Of a stretch of DNA of 64,000 bases, positions 26,980-35,288 are shown piece after piece (the stretch's first letter is position 1; each line of letters starts with the position of its first letter). Both the position numbers and the translations under genes were made by a program. This DNA is from a virus. The notes under the pieces were generated by a model. The model did no database searches. It was not told the origin of the DNA and worked only from the letters and a program-made list of their open reading frames with translations. The DNA lies in IMG/VR virus record IMGVR_UViG_3300042889_001503, positions 1 to 64,000 of that record; one strand, given 5' to 3'.

Positions 26980-27696
26980 ATGAACTTCGGTATATTAAAA
27001 ACAAAAATAGAAAGAGTGTTGTTAGAATCATACGCTAACGACACATTTAAAGACGAAATAAAAAATTTCAAAAAATATGTTTTAGAAAACAAAAACATAA
27101 GTAAATTATTTTATTTATACGATGAATTAAATTCTCCAAAAGCATTAAGTGAATCTTACGCCAGAGAGTTTATTAACGAAAGTATTAAAATGTATGAGAA
27201 CACAATCAATAAAATCAAGCAATCTGATTTAAATAAAATAAAATCTTGGGTTGGTAATAAACAGATAGAGAATCAATATGAGACTATCGATACGTTGTTT
27301 TCTTCAGATATATTAACGATTGAATCTAAAATTAAATGTAGAAACATTCTGTCAGAATCTCTTAGAAAATTACCGGTGGTGAAAACAGAAGGGATTGATT
27401 TACCGTTAACAACAATGGTAAGTGTTGCAAACAAAACTATTAAAAGTTATATTGATGGTTTAACTGAATCTGACAAAAAAGAATTAATGTCTTTATTGTC
27501 TGAAGATGATTCAACATTGAATGAAAAATACGTTACACTTAAAGAAGGTGTAGTTACGAAACTAACGGAAATGAAGAATGCTAGCACTGATTCAACAATG
27601 CAAATAAGAATTGAGGATACTATCTCAAAAGTAATTTCTGAAAAATACGACAAACTTACGTACTTCAAACTTAAAAACCTTAAAGAAAATCTTTAA
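26980..27696 (+). CDS. Hypothetical helical protein between portal and protease
   Basis: 238 aa, almost wholly helical, rich in Lys, Glu and Ser. The start MNFGILKTKIERVLLESYAND reads like the leader-type N-termini of other virion proteins here. T4 places small prohead-core proteins (67, 68) in this interval, and this gene may play a similar scaffold role, but no motif proves it. A late-type promoter element precedes it. The gene is convergent with bS21; their ends overlap by four bases. Confidence 0.65.
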   Translation: MNFGILKTKIERVLLESYANDTFKDEIKNFKKYVLENKNISKLFYLYDELNSPKALSESYAREFINESIKMYENTINKIKQSDLNKIKSWVGNKQIENQYETIDTLFSSDILTIESKIKCRNILSESLRKLPVVKTEGIDLPLTTMVSVANKTIKSYIDGLTESDKKELMSLLSEDDSTLNEKYVTLKEGVVTKLTEMKNASTDSTMQIRIEDTISKVISEKYDKLTYFKLKNLKENL

Positions 27697-27887
27697 TTAT
27701 CGTCTGATTTAAATTTTTTCTGAACATACTTAGCTTTTGAAAGACCATCACGTTTAATTACTGATGGTTTTTTAAATTCTTTTCGTTTTGATAATTCAGA
27801 GCTTTGACGGGTTTTAATTACTTTACTTTTATAGAGTTTTAGAGCTTTCTCAATCGTAATGTGATTATTTAATTTTACTATTAGCAT
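27693..27887 (-). CDS. rpsU: Ribosomal protein bS21 homologue
   Basis: 64 aa. The N-terminus MLIVKLNNHITIEKALKLYKSK and the later KPSVIKR and KAKYVQKKF match the layout of Bacteroidota bS21 (MLII.V...I..ALK..K, KPSV.KR, KA.Y.Q). It would bind the small subunit next to the anti-Shine-Dalgarno end of 16S rRNA. Phage bS21 genes are known. The special point here is its perfect Shine-Dalgarno sequence, which no other gene in the window has. It is the only minus-strand gene inside the head module and may be separately regulated. Confidence 0.85.
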   Translation of the reverse strand: MLIVKLNNHITIEKALKLYKSKVIKTRQSSELSKRKEFKKPSVIKRDGLSKAKYVQKKFKSDDN

Positions 27888-27900
27888 ATACTACATATAT

Positions 27901-27910
27901 CTCCCTCCTA
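27901..27910 (-). promoter_or_regulatory. Strong Shine-Dalgarno sequence of the bS21 gene
   Basis: On the minus strand the sequence reads TAGGAGGGAG, with the AGGAGG core at 27909-27904, 16 bases before the ATG (27887-27885). The spacing is longer than usual. In Flavobacteriia, host rpsU is known to carry a strong Shine-Dalgarno sequence used in autoregulation. Confidence 0.8.
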
Positions 27911-27941
27911 CAAAAAAGTTTTGACATTACCCATAAAAACA

Positions 27942-27966
27942 CCTATTATTTTTAAAAATAAACAGG
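27942..27966. repeat. Inverted repeat in the divergent bS21/27982 intergenic region
   Basis: CCTATTATTTTTAAAAATAA followed by ACAGG: the central TTATTTTTAAAAATAA is a perfect palindrome flanked by CCT/AGG. It may be a two-way AT-rich promoter element or a leader hairpin of the bS21 message. Confidence 0.5.
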
Positions 27967-27981
27967 AAAATATGAAAATTA

Positions 27982-28452
27982 ATGAAAAAGGGAAAAACTT
28001 CTCTACTACACGGGTTCAAAACAGCGAAGATTGTTTATGGAACGGTAGACTCAATCAAACTTAAATCACTTTACTTAAACATCCAAACTTGGGTTGAACC
28101 AATATACGAATGTGATAATTGGACAAGAACAGTTCTTAACCTAAGTAGGAGTATTAAACACTCAATCTACGAGTCAATAAACAAAGATATATTCAACGAC
28201 AAATTTATTGTAGACTTAGATTTAAGGTCCAGCGGACTCAATCTAAACAAAAAATCGTTTATGAACCTTGAAATAAATTTTTATTTAATACAAGAAGATT
28301 TGGATTTCAAATGTAACGAAATAAAAGAATCATTACAACAAATAACAAAACAAATTTTTAAAGATAATTTTTTAGATAATGAAAATTTTAACTTTTATCT
28401 AACCAAAAACAGTAAAATCACAGAAGAATTGTTACAAACCGAGAATGTTTAA
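27982..28452 (+). CDS. Hypothetical protein, 156 aa
   Basis: A mixed alpha/beta protein with no recognised family (YLNIQTWVEPIYECDNWTR, then VDLDLRSSGLNLNKKSFMNL). An earlier ATG at 27972 opens a different frame that stops after 30 codons, so the start at 27982 is used. It lies between bS21 (divergent) and the prohead protease gene, 23 bases before the latter. Probably a virion assembly protein by position only. Confidence 0.55.
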   Translation: MKKGKTSLLHGFKTAKIVYGTVDSIKLKSLYLNIQTWVEPIYECDNWTRTVLNLSRSIKHSIYESINKDIFNDKFIVDLDLRSSGLNLNKKSFMNLEINFYLIQEDLDFKCNEIKESLQQITKQIFKDNFLDNENFNFYLTKNSKITEELLQTENV

Positions 28453-28456
28453 TATT

Positions 28457-28464
28457 TATAAATA
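28457..28464 (+). promoter_or_regulatory. T4-like late promoter element TATAAATA
   Basis: Exact TATAAATA, 11 bases before the ATG of the prohead protease gene, within AATATTTATAAATAAAAC. Confidence 0.6.
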
Positions 28465-28475
28465 AAACATTCAAA

Positions 28476-29201
28476 ATGAATTTAAGAATATTACAACCAA
28501 GTGAATCAGGGAAAGGTATATTAGTTGAATACGATGCTGGGTATATTAACCCAAATGATAATCGTAACGAAACATTAATTAGAGAATCTAGCGAAACTCT
28601 TGACCACACTAAACCAATTGAGTTTTATGCCGTATTACAAAAATATGATACCCCTAATAGAAATGGTAGATTATATCCTGAACGTATATTAAAAAGAGAG
28701 GCGGAGAATTATAAAAAAATGATTAAAAAGGGAACAGCCCTATCCGAGTTAAATCACCCGGAATCATCTTTAATCGATTTAGATAGAGTTTCTCACGCAA
28801 TCACCGAAGTATGGTGGGAAGGTAATGTCCTAATGGGTAAAATAAAACTACTTACATCACCGGGATATCACGAAAGTGGTATTTGTTCAACCAAAGGTGA
28901 CTTAGCAGCTAACTACCTAAGACAAGGAGTTACATTAGGTATCTCATCAAGAGGTGTAGGTTCCCTTAAAAAGATTGGTGAACAAAATGAAGTTCAAGAC
29001 GATTTTGAATTAATCTGTTTTGATTTAGTATCATCACCATCAACCCCGGGAGCGTATCTATTCTTAAATAAAGAGGATAAACAACTATACGATGAGAACT
29101 TAGAAGAAGAGAAAAAAATGAGTGTTGAGAGACACGTTGGTGATTCCGGAAATAAATCGCTTGACTTAATGAAAAAATTAAACGATTATTTGGGTTACTA
29201 A
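28476..29201 (+). CDS. Prohead maturation protease (T4 gp21-like)
   Basis: 241 aa serine protease that trims scaffold, capsid and internal proteins during head maturation. The catalytic layout is visible: His in ALSELNHPE (H94), Ser in LGISSRGVG (S157/S158) and a following acidic residue in CFDLVSSPS (D183), as in the gp21/U9 family. FYAVLQKYDTPNRNGRLYP near residues 50-68 is also typical. It sits between portal and scaffold genes as in T4. Its expected cleavage rule (Leu/Ile-x-Glu) fits the leader peptides at 2402, 3224 and 3898. Confidence 0.88.
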   Translation: MNLRILQPSESGKGILVEYDAGYINPNDNRNETLIRESSETLDHTKPIEFYAVLQKYDTPNRNGRLYPERILKREAENYKKMIKKGTALSELNHPESSLIDLDRVSHAITEVWWEGNVLMGKIKLLTSPGYHESGICSTKGDLAANYLRQGVTLGISSRGVGSLKKIGEQNEVQDDFELICFDLVSSPSTPGAYLFLNKEDKQLYDENLEEEKKMSVERHVGDSGNKSLDLMKKLNDYLGY

Positions 29202-29215
29202 TAAAAAAAAACAAA

Positions 29216-29425
29216 ATGGAAGAAAAGTATTTTATCGCAAAAGTTACCTTGGACTCAGTTGATGAGGCATCAGGTAAGATTAAAAAATTAAGAGAAGAAA
29301 AATTAGTAAGTGGTTACAACCCTACTGATGTTGAGGCGAAAGTTACCAAAGTTTTTGAACATTATACAATGGAGTGGAGAATTACCGCTATTGTAGAAAG
29401 TAAAATTGATGAAGTAATTGAGTAG
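29216..29425 (+). CDS. Small DUF4494-like protein
   Basis: 69 aa. The pattern YFIAKVTLDSVDEASGKIKK, followed by EEKLVSGYNPTDVEAKVTKV, resembles the Bacteroidota/phage family DUF4494, whose function is unknown. It is a compact soluble domain. It follows the protease gene by 14 bases and is ended by a strong terminator. Confidence 0.6.
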   Translation: MEEKYFIAKVTLDSVDEASGKIKKLREEKLVSGYNPTDVEAKVTKVFEHYTMEWRITAIVESKIDEVIE

Positions 29426-29442
29426 TTAAATTTTTAATTATT

Positions 29443-29475
29443 AAGTAAAAGAGGACATATAGTCCTCTTTTTTTA
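29443..29475 (+). terminator. Terminator after the protease/DUF4494-like genes
   Basis: AAAAGAGGAC / GTCCTCTTTT stem with a five-base loop and a T run. It is nearly the same hairpin as at 4338. Confidence 0.85.
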
Positions 29476-29592
29476 TGCTTTTTATTTTTTGGAGATATTT
29501 ATCAATGTATAAAAACCTAACTCAATTTAAGTAAATTTTAAACTTTTTTTGAATTAGGAGATATTTATATATTAAAATAACAACAAAACGAA

Positions 29593-31104
29593 ATGGCAAA
29601 AGAAAAATCTTTAGTTGAAGAGGCTATCATCCAAATGAAAAACTTGGAAGAAGCGGTAGCTGAAAATGCAAAAGGAATACTTGCTTCTACAATGAAACAA
29701 GAAATCAAAGACCTAGTAAAAGAATCTCTAACTGAACAAGACGAGATTAACCCTGATGACGTTGAAGTGGATGAACCTATGGGTTCTGATGATATTGCCG
29801 ATATTGATATGGGTGATGATTCAGATGAAGAAGGTGATGAAATGGATACTGATGATACTGATGACGAAGAAGATATGGACTTTGGTGACGAAGAAGATAT
29901 GGACGACGAGGAAGACACTATTGACTTAACTGACGCAGACGATGAAGAAGTACTTAGAGTATTTCAACTTATGGGTCCGGATGACAACATTGTCGTAACA
30001 AAAGACGACAAAGGAAACACTCACCTTAAAGATGAGGAAACCGGTAAAGAGTATATGATTGTTGGTGAAAGTGAAGAAGAAGAATTTGAAATGTCTGAAG
30101 AATGGGACGAAGAACTTGAAGAAGATGAGATGGGTGACGAATCTATTGAATCAATCGTTGAGAGAATGTTCGGTTCTGATGATGAAGACGAAGACGAAGT
30201 GGAATTTGATTTTGAAGAGTTTGACGAATCTGATGATATGGACGATGAAGAAATCGTTTATGAAATCGAAATGGATGAAGAAGACGAAGAAGAATTAGGT
30301 GAAGAAGAAATGGATGATGAATCTATTACTGAAGCTAAAATGTCTATCAAACCAAAAGGTGTTGGGATGGGTAATCAATCAAAATTTAAATTTAACAAAT
30401 CACCTAATCAAGGAACAGGATTTAAAACTAAAATGAAAGAGGCTCCAAAATCTGTAGGAACAGGTAAAGCGAAATTCGAGTATAAAGAAGGTGAAAATTC
30501 AGGAACTAAATTAGGAACAAACAAAGTTGTTAAGAAAACTGAAACAAAAGAAGGTTCAACTAGAAAACCAATGGTTAAAAAAGTTGAAGGTAAAAAAGAA
30601 GAGACAAAAGAGGCTGTAAGAACTTTAGGTTCAGGGTCTAACTTTAGAAAAGGTGGTTTACCAAAACCAAGAGCTCATTCAAGTTTTAATACTGCTATCA
30701 AAGAAAGTAACACTAATTCAGAGTTACAAGTTCTTAGAGAAAAAAACGAAGAATACAGAAAAGCACTTAATGTTTTCAGAAGTAAATTAAACGAGGTTGC
30801 AATCTTCAATTCAAACTTGGCTTACGCTACACGTTTGTTCACTGAACATTCAACATCAAAACAAGAAAAAATTAACATTTTAAGAAGATTTGATGGTGTT
30901 GAAACTATCAAAGAATCTAAAAATCTATATCAGGTCGTTAAAAATGAATTATCCTCAGGAACTAAAACTCAAACTATGAACGAGTCAATTGAAAGAACAA
31001 TCGCAAAATCACCTTCTACAGGAGCGGTTAACTTACTTGAATCAAAAACATATGAGAATCCACAGTTCTTAAGAATGAAAGATTTAATGGCAAAAATAAA
31101 ATAA
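29593..31104 (+). CDS. Prohead scaffold/core protein (gp22-like by position)
   Basis: 503 aa. The N-terminal 250 residues are extremely acidic (runs such as DDTDDEEDMDFGDEEDM). A basic Lys/Gly-rich middle (about 255-370) and a helical C-terminal part (about 375-503, VLREKNEEYRKALNVFRSKL) follow. Position between protease and capsid genes, composition and the coil fit a T4 gp22-type scaffold. Several Ile/Leu-x-Glu sites could be maturation cleavage points. Upstream is an AGGAGATATTTATATATTAA element. Scaffold identity is inferred from synteny rather than from a clear match. Confidence 0.75.
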   Translation: MAKEKSLVEEAIIQMKNLEEAVAENAKGILASTMKQEIKDLVKESLTEQDEINPDDVEVDEPMGSDDIADIDMGDDSDEEGDEMDTDDTDDEEDMDFGDEEDMDDEEDTIDLTDADDEEVLRVFQLMGPDDNIVVTKDDKGNTHLKDEETGKEYMIVGESEEEEFEMSEEWDEELEEDEMGDESIESIVERMFGSDDEDEDEVEFDFEEFDESDDMDDEEIVYEIEMDEEDEEELGEEEMDDESITEAKMSIKPKGVGMGNQSKFKFNKSPNQGTGFKTKMKEAPKSVGTGKAKFEYKEGENSGTKLGTNKVVKKTETKEGSTRKPMVKKVEGKKEETKEAVRTLGSGSNFRKGGLPKPRAHSSFNTAIKESNTNSELQVLREKNEEYRKALNVFRSKLNEVAIFNSNLAYATRLFTEHSTSKQEKINILRRFDGVETIKESKNLYQVVKNELSSGTKTQTMNESIERTIAKSPSTGAVNLLESKTYENPQFLRMKDLMAKIK

Positions 31105-31136
31105 AAATAAATTAAAATTAATAAAAACCAAAAAAA

Positions 31137-33008
31137 ATGGGAGCATTATTAGAATCAGGATTAGTTGGTAACATCGGGTTAAAACACCTTAAAGTTATCA
31201 AAGAAGACACAATCAACAAATGGGATAAATTAGGATTCCTAGAAGGTCTTAAAGGACACATGAGAGAAAACGTAGCTCAGTTATATGAGAACCAAGCGTC
31301 TTTCTTAATAAACGAAGCTACAGGTGAAGGTTCAAACGGTTCATTCGAAACGGTTGTATTCCCTATCGTAAGAAGAGTATTCTCTAAATTACTTGCGAAT
31401 GAAATCGTATCAGTACAAGCTATGAACTTACCAATCGGTAAATTGTTCTTCTTCGTACCTAAAATTCAAGGTTACCAATCAGGTCAAGAAACTATCTTAG
31501 GAACTCAATTAGGTGGTGGTACTCACTACGGACCAATTGGTGCGGCTGATGGACAAACTGCGGCTGATGGTCAATCAGGAGCTGGTTACACAGGAGCAAA
31601 CGCATTCAAGAAAAATCTTTATGATTTATTCTATGAAGGAAACGAAGGTCAATTAGACCCTCCAGGATTGTTTGACTACTCTAAAGGACAATGGTCGGCA
31701 GTTACTAAACCAACAACAGTTATGGTTTGGTCAAATGGTAGTTTAGTTGTTGCTGACGCAACTGCATTAGCTAACCAATTCAATGGAAAAAACATTAGAA
31801 AAGTAATCGTAGCATTATCAGGATTCACAACTGCTGGTACAGGTAAATTAATCGGACCAGACGGTAATGAAGTTGATACTGAAACTTTCTTATCTGATTT
31901 AAGAATCTACAGTGATTCTACAACTGCATGGACTTCAACAACATCACCTTGTAGTGTTGTAAGTGGGTCTACCGGAATAAACTCATTATTGTTTAGAGTT
32001 GTTACTCAACAATATGGTGAAGGTATCGTTTCAGGATTAAACGGAAGAGGAACTACATCATTTGCAACTACAGGTAATAACGGTACTTACAATGATACTT
32101 GTTCTCCTGCAGGAATCATCTACTTAGAAGTTGATTTATCTTGTCCAACTTGTCCTTCTTGTGGTGACACATTAGACGGTTATACAGGAACAACTATCGG
32201 AGTATTACCATCAACTGGGTTTACTGCTGTTTACAGACGTTACGCTGATATGGAATTTGAAGATAAAATCGGTGAGGTTTCTTTCGAATTAGATTCAGTT
32301 ACTGTATCTGTTACAGAAAGAAAATTAAGAGCACAATGGTCTCCTGAGTTAGCTCAAGACGTTGCAGCTTTCCACAACATCGATGCTGAGGCTGAATTAA
32401 CAGCTTTATTATCTGAACAAGTTGCGGCTGAAATCGACCGTGAAATCTTAAGAGATTTACGTAAAGGTGCGGCATGGAACTTACGTTGGGATTACAATGG
32501 TTGGAGAAGAATCTCTTCAACAACAAACTATACACAAAAAGATTGGAACCAAACTTTGATTACTGCAATTAACCAATTGTCAGCACAAATCCACAAATCT
32601 ACTTTAAGAGGTGGAGCTAACTGGATTGTAGTATCTTCTGAGGTTTCAGCGATTATGGATGACTTAGAATACTTCCACGTATCTAATGCTTCACCTGAAC
32701 AAGACCAATATAATATGGGTATTGAAAGAGTTGGAACATTAGCAGGACGTTACCAAGTATATCGTGACCCTTACTTCCCAGCTAACCAAGTGTTAATTGG
32801 ACACAAAGGAACATCGTTACTTGATACAGGATACATCTACGCTCCGTATGTACCATTACAATTAACACCTACAATGTACAACCCATTCAACTTTACACCG
32901 ATTAAAGGTATAATGACTCGTTACGCGAAAAAGATGGTGAATAATAGATTTTACGGCAGAATTACTGTAGATGGTGTTAGAACATTCGATTTAAGAGAAT
33001 TGAGATAA
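31137..33008 (+). CDS. Major capsid protein (T4 gp23-like)
   Basis: 623 aa HK97-fold shell protein. The N-terminal part (NVAQLYENQASFLINEA, then VFPIVRRVFSKLLANEIVSVQAM) and the C-terminal part (LRAQWSPELAQDVAAFHNID, EILRDLRKGA, YFHVSNASPEQDQYNMGIE) match the gp23 family closely. A large insertion (about 145-390) carries a beta-rich domain with a CPTCPSC motif (C336, C339, C342) not typical of T4 gp23. The first residues up to about 60 resemble the gp23 propeptide; I cannot fix the cleavage site. It is followed directly by a strong terminator. Confidence 0.93.
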   Translation: MGALLESGLVGNIGLKHLKVIKEDTINKWDKLGFLEGLKGHMRENVAQLYENQASFLINEATGEGSNGSFETVVFPIVRRVFSKLLANEIVSVQAMNLPIGKLFFFVPKIQGYQSGQETILGTQLGGGTHYGPIGAADGQTAADGQSGAGYTGANAFKKNLYDLFYEGNEGQLDPPGLFDYSKGQWSAVTKPTTVMVWSNGSLVVADATALANQFNGKNIRKVIVALSGFTTAGTGKLIGPDGNEVDTETFLSDLRIYSDSTTAWTSTTSPCSVVSGSTGINSLLFRVVTQQYGEGIVSGLNGRGTTSFATTGNNGTYNDTCSPAGIIYLEVDLSCPTCPSCGDTLDGYTGTTIGVLPSTGFTAVYRRYADMEFEDKIGEVSFELDSVTVSVTERKLRAQWSPELAQDVAAFHNIDAEAELTALLSEQVAAEIDREILRDLRKGAAWNLRWDYNGWRRISSTTNYTQKDWNQTLITAINQLSAQIHKSTLRGGANWIVVSSEVSAIMDDLEYFHVSNASPEQDQYNMGIERVGTLAGRYQVYRDPYFPANQVLIGHKGTSLLDTGYIYAPYVPLQLTPTMYNPFNFTPIKGIMTRYAKKMVNNRFYGRITVDGVRTFDLRELR

Positions 33009-33028
33009 TCAAAATCTTAAAATATTTA

Positions 33029-33058
33029 ACAAAAAGGGACTATATGTCCCTTTTTTTT
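33029..33058 (+). terminator. Terminator after the major capsid gene
   Basis: AAAAAGGGAC / GTCCCTTTTT hairpin with a TATAT loop and a T8 run, 23 bases after the capsid stop codon. Confidence 0.9.
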
Positions 33059-33103
33059 ATGTATATTTGTAAACAATCAAGTTTATGGTTGTATTTATAA
33101 TAT

Positions 33104-33784
33104 ATGAAGAAAATACTATTAGAAAAATCAGTTGTTGATGAAATTTTGAGATTATATAATGATGAGATGTTAGGCTCTCCATCTATATCTGAAAAATTAA
33201 ATATTAACAAACAAGTTGTGTTACGAACATTAAAAGAAAATGGTGCTATTGTCGGTATCTCCGGTAGAAAATATAAGGGTGGGAAATCTGAATCAGATAA
33301 ACGACATTATCTTAAAAATAGAGAAAAACGATTACAATATTTTTCTGATTGGCAAAAAGATAATAGAGACCGTCTAAATGATTACCATCAAAAATGGAGA
33401 GAAAAAAATATTGATAAACATAGAGAATATAAACGTAAGTATGAAAAACATCGTAAAGATACTGACCCCCTCTATAAACTAATCACCAATTTCAGAACTG
33501 CAATATGGACAGTATTAAAAGAAAGTAATGTAGACAAATATGGACATTACTTTGATGTTCTACAATATAGTCCGGAGGAATTGATTAATCATTTAGAAAA
33601 ACAATTTAAGGATGATATGACGTGGGATAACTATGGAATTTGGCACGTGGACCATAAACTACCAATTACATCTTTTGATATACAAGAGATGGGTGACGAG
33701 GAATTTATGAGATGTTGGTGTTTGGATAACCTTCAACCAATGTGGGGTGAGGAGAATATTCGTAAATCAAATAAAGTTTTTTAA
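33104..33784 (+). CDS. HNH homing-type endonuclease
   Basis: 226 aa. The N-terminal 45 residues look like a helix-turn-helix (SISEKLNINKQVVLRTLKEN), followed by a long basic helical region rich in Lys-Arg-Glu. The nuclease is at about 175-222: WHVDHKLPITSFD (H181, D183, H184), then CLDNLQPMWGEENIRKSNK with N209, the HNH pattern of free-standing phage homing endonucleases. It sits immediately after the capsid gene, a favoured place for such selfish genes. TATTTATAATAT directly precedes the ATG, and a -7-like TATATTTG lies at 33062. Confidence 0.85.
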   Translation: MKKILLEKSVVDEILRLYNDEMLGSPSISEKLNINKQVVLRTLKENGAIVGISGRKYKGGKSESDKRHYLKNREKRLQYFSDWQKDNRDRLNDYHQKWREKNIDKHREYKRKYEKHRKDTDPLYKLITNFRTAIWTVLKESNVDKYGHYFDVLQYSPEELINHLEKQFKDDMTWDNYGIWHVDHKLPITSFDIQEMGDEEFMRCWCLDNLQPMWGEENIRKSNKVF

Positions 33785-33814
33785 ATACTGAGGTATTTAT
33801 ATAAAAAGAAAAAT

Positions 33815-34957
33815 ATGAACAATTTATTTGAGATATCGAGTGAGGAAAGAAGTAGAATATTAAATCTTCACGAGAGTGCAACAAAACGACAATATTTAAC
33901 GTTAGAACAGGTTGTTCAACCCCAATATCATTCGACAACTACATCAAAATCGACTAACACTACTTTTCCGGTTCAAAATGTTGGTGATAAATTTGCTTAT
34001 GGTCAGGTTGATTCTCCAAATGTTAAGTCAAAAATAATTTCATTAAAACCTCAAATTGATAAATTTATCAAGGATGATGGTGGTAAAAATTTTGTTATAA
34101 CTATTACTGCAGGGGAATCTAATGTTACGAATCCAAAAGGATTTGAAGAAAAGGGTAGTTTAGCATTGGCGAGAGCTAATTCTGTGAAAGGGTATTTTGA
34201 AGAAGTATTTCAAGATTTAATTAAAAATGGTGTTTTAACTATTAAAGTTCCTACAGATGTTAGTCAAGTATCTTTAGGTAAAACACCATATGATAAGACT
34301 AAAGGTGATAATAAAAATCCTGATAAGATTAAATTATATAGTGGTGAGCAATTTGTAAACTTTACTATCACAGGTAGTGGTTCAAAGTGTAATTTTGTTT
34401 TAGATGTTGAAGCTGGTCAAGGGGACCCTAATTTAGATTATGTAACAACTGATGAGATTTTAGAAGGTAAAGGGGAAGTTACATTTACTCCGGGACAGAT
34501 TCCGGATAGATTGGTTATTATGGATAGTCAGGGTAAAATAGAAACGGACACAGGGTATATTACGGGTGACGTTAGTAAATACCCGGATTGGAAATATACT
34601 CCACTATATGTTTATCTTTTAACTTTGGTAAGTCAAACTAACCCGGTTGCGGTTTCAGGTAGTGAAATATTAACGATAACAGTTACAGATTATGCTGATT
34701 TGGTTAAACAATTATTGAATGACCCCAATTCACGTAGTTATCAAAAAATGGGTAGTGAGATAGAACCGGGGTTAAAAGCTATGGCGGGTATGATTAAAAA
34801 AGGGCGAACAGAGTTTGTTATTTATAAATTATCGAATGCGGGAACCACAGTTCAATTTGATTCACCAAATAATGATAAAAAAATCAAAGTATATTCACCT
34901 ATTGGAACCGGAACAATTAAAACAGGTTACGGGTTAGTAGGTCGTTGTATTAATTAA
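33815..34957 (+). CDS. Leader-peptide protein with OmpA-like domain
   Basis: 380 aa. The N-terminus (SSEERSRILNLHESATKRQ then YLTLEQ) is the same leader as in the protein at 2402; HESATKRQYL is identical. Residues about 65-185 look like an OmpA-type peptidoglycan-binding domain (NFVITITAGESN, SLALARANSVKGYFEE, GVLTIKV). A beta-rich domain of unknown type follows (about 190-380). Inference: a virion protein delivered via its leader that touches host peptidoglycan during infection. Its end overlaps the convergent secreted-protein gene by eight bases. Confidence 0.72.
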   Translation: MNNLFEISSEERSRILNLHESATKRQYLTLEQVVQPQYHSTTTSKSTNTTFPVQNVGDKFAYGQVDSPNVKSKIISLKPQIDKFIKDDGGKNFVITITAGESNVTNPKGFEEKGSLALARANSVKGYFEEVFQDLIKNGVLTIKVPTDVSQVSLGKTPYDKTKGDNKNPDKIKLYSGEQFVNFTITGSGSKCNFVLDVEAGQGDPNLDYVTTDEILEGKGEVTFTPGQIPDRLVIMDSQGKIETDTGYITGDVSKYPDWKYTPLYVYLLTLVSQTNPVAVSGSEILTITVTDYADLVKQLLNDPNSRSYQKMGSEIEPGLKAMAGMIKKGRTEFVIYKLSNAGTTVQFDSPNNDKKIKVYSPIGTGTIKTGYGLVGRCIN

Positions 34958-35198
34958 TTCGTTTTGAACTAATTAACTCATAAGTTAATTTATTATCTTT
35001 TGCGTAGGCAATATAGGTTTTGATAGTATCGTTTTTAGTAATTTTCATTATAGAAAAAACTTTTTTGTTATAAACTTTAGATAACGAATCCATCAAGACG
35101 TTGGCATCTTTGTCAATGTCTTTTGTTTTTGGTTTAACTTGAGCCACAGAGGTTAATGTTCCGATAAGTAATAACGATAATAAGAATAACTTTTTCAT
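34950..35198 (-). CDS. Small secreted protein with signal peptide
   Basis: 82 aa. A classic Sec signal peptide (KKLFLLSLLLIGTLTSVAQ) is followed by a charged mature part of about 60 residues with KNDTIKTYIAYAKDNKLTYE. The style matches Bacteroidota secreted proteins, suggesting that it was taken from the host or acts in the host envelope, for example in superinfection exclusion. It has a perfect host-type promoter and stands alone on the minus strand. No family is recognised. Confidence 0.7.
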   Translation of the reverse strand: MKKLFLLSLLLIGTLTSVAQVKPKTKDIDKDANVLMDSLSKVYNKKVFSIMKITKNDTIKTYIAYAKDNKLTYELISSKRIN

Positions 35199-35218
35199 AG
35201 TGTTTGTGTTTTGTTTGA

Positions 35219-35249
35219 CAAATATAAATATAATATTTTAACTGCCAAA
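35219..35249 (-). promoter_or_regulatory. Host-type promoter for the secreted protein
   Basis: On the minus strand, TTTG (35249-35246) and TATATTTG (35226-35219) are separated by exactly 19 bases, the ideal Bacteroidota promoter geometry, about 20 bases before the ATG. Confidence 0.75.
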
Positions 35250-35261
35250 ATTTTTATATAA

Positions 35262-35288
35262 AAAAAGACGTTATTCTACGTCTTTTTC
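35262..35288 (-). terminator. Terminator overlapping the stop of the gene at 35271
   Basis: AAAAAGACG / CGTCTTTTT hairpin with A/T runs on both sides; the stop codon lies in its loop. It separates this gene from the secreted-protein gene. Confidence 0.75.

Noticed and set aside
27972-28064. Alternative start ATG at 27972 for the gene after bS21, or a frameshift
   Set aside because: That frame stops after 30 codons and no slippery site is obvious; the start at 27982 gives the long frame.
33062-33069. Host-type promoter for the HNH gene (TATATTTG)
   Set aside because: The -33 position falls inside the capsid terminator and has no TTTG; only the -7 half is present.
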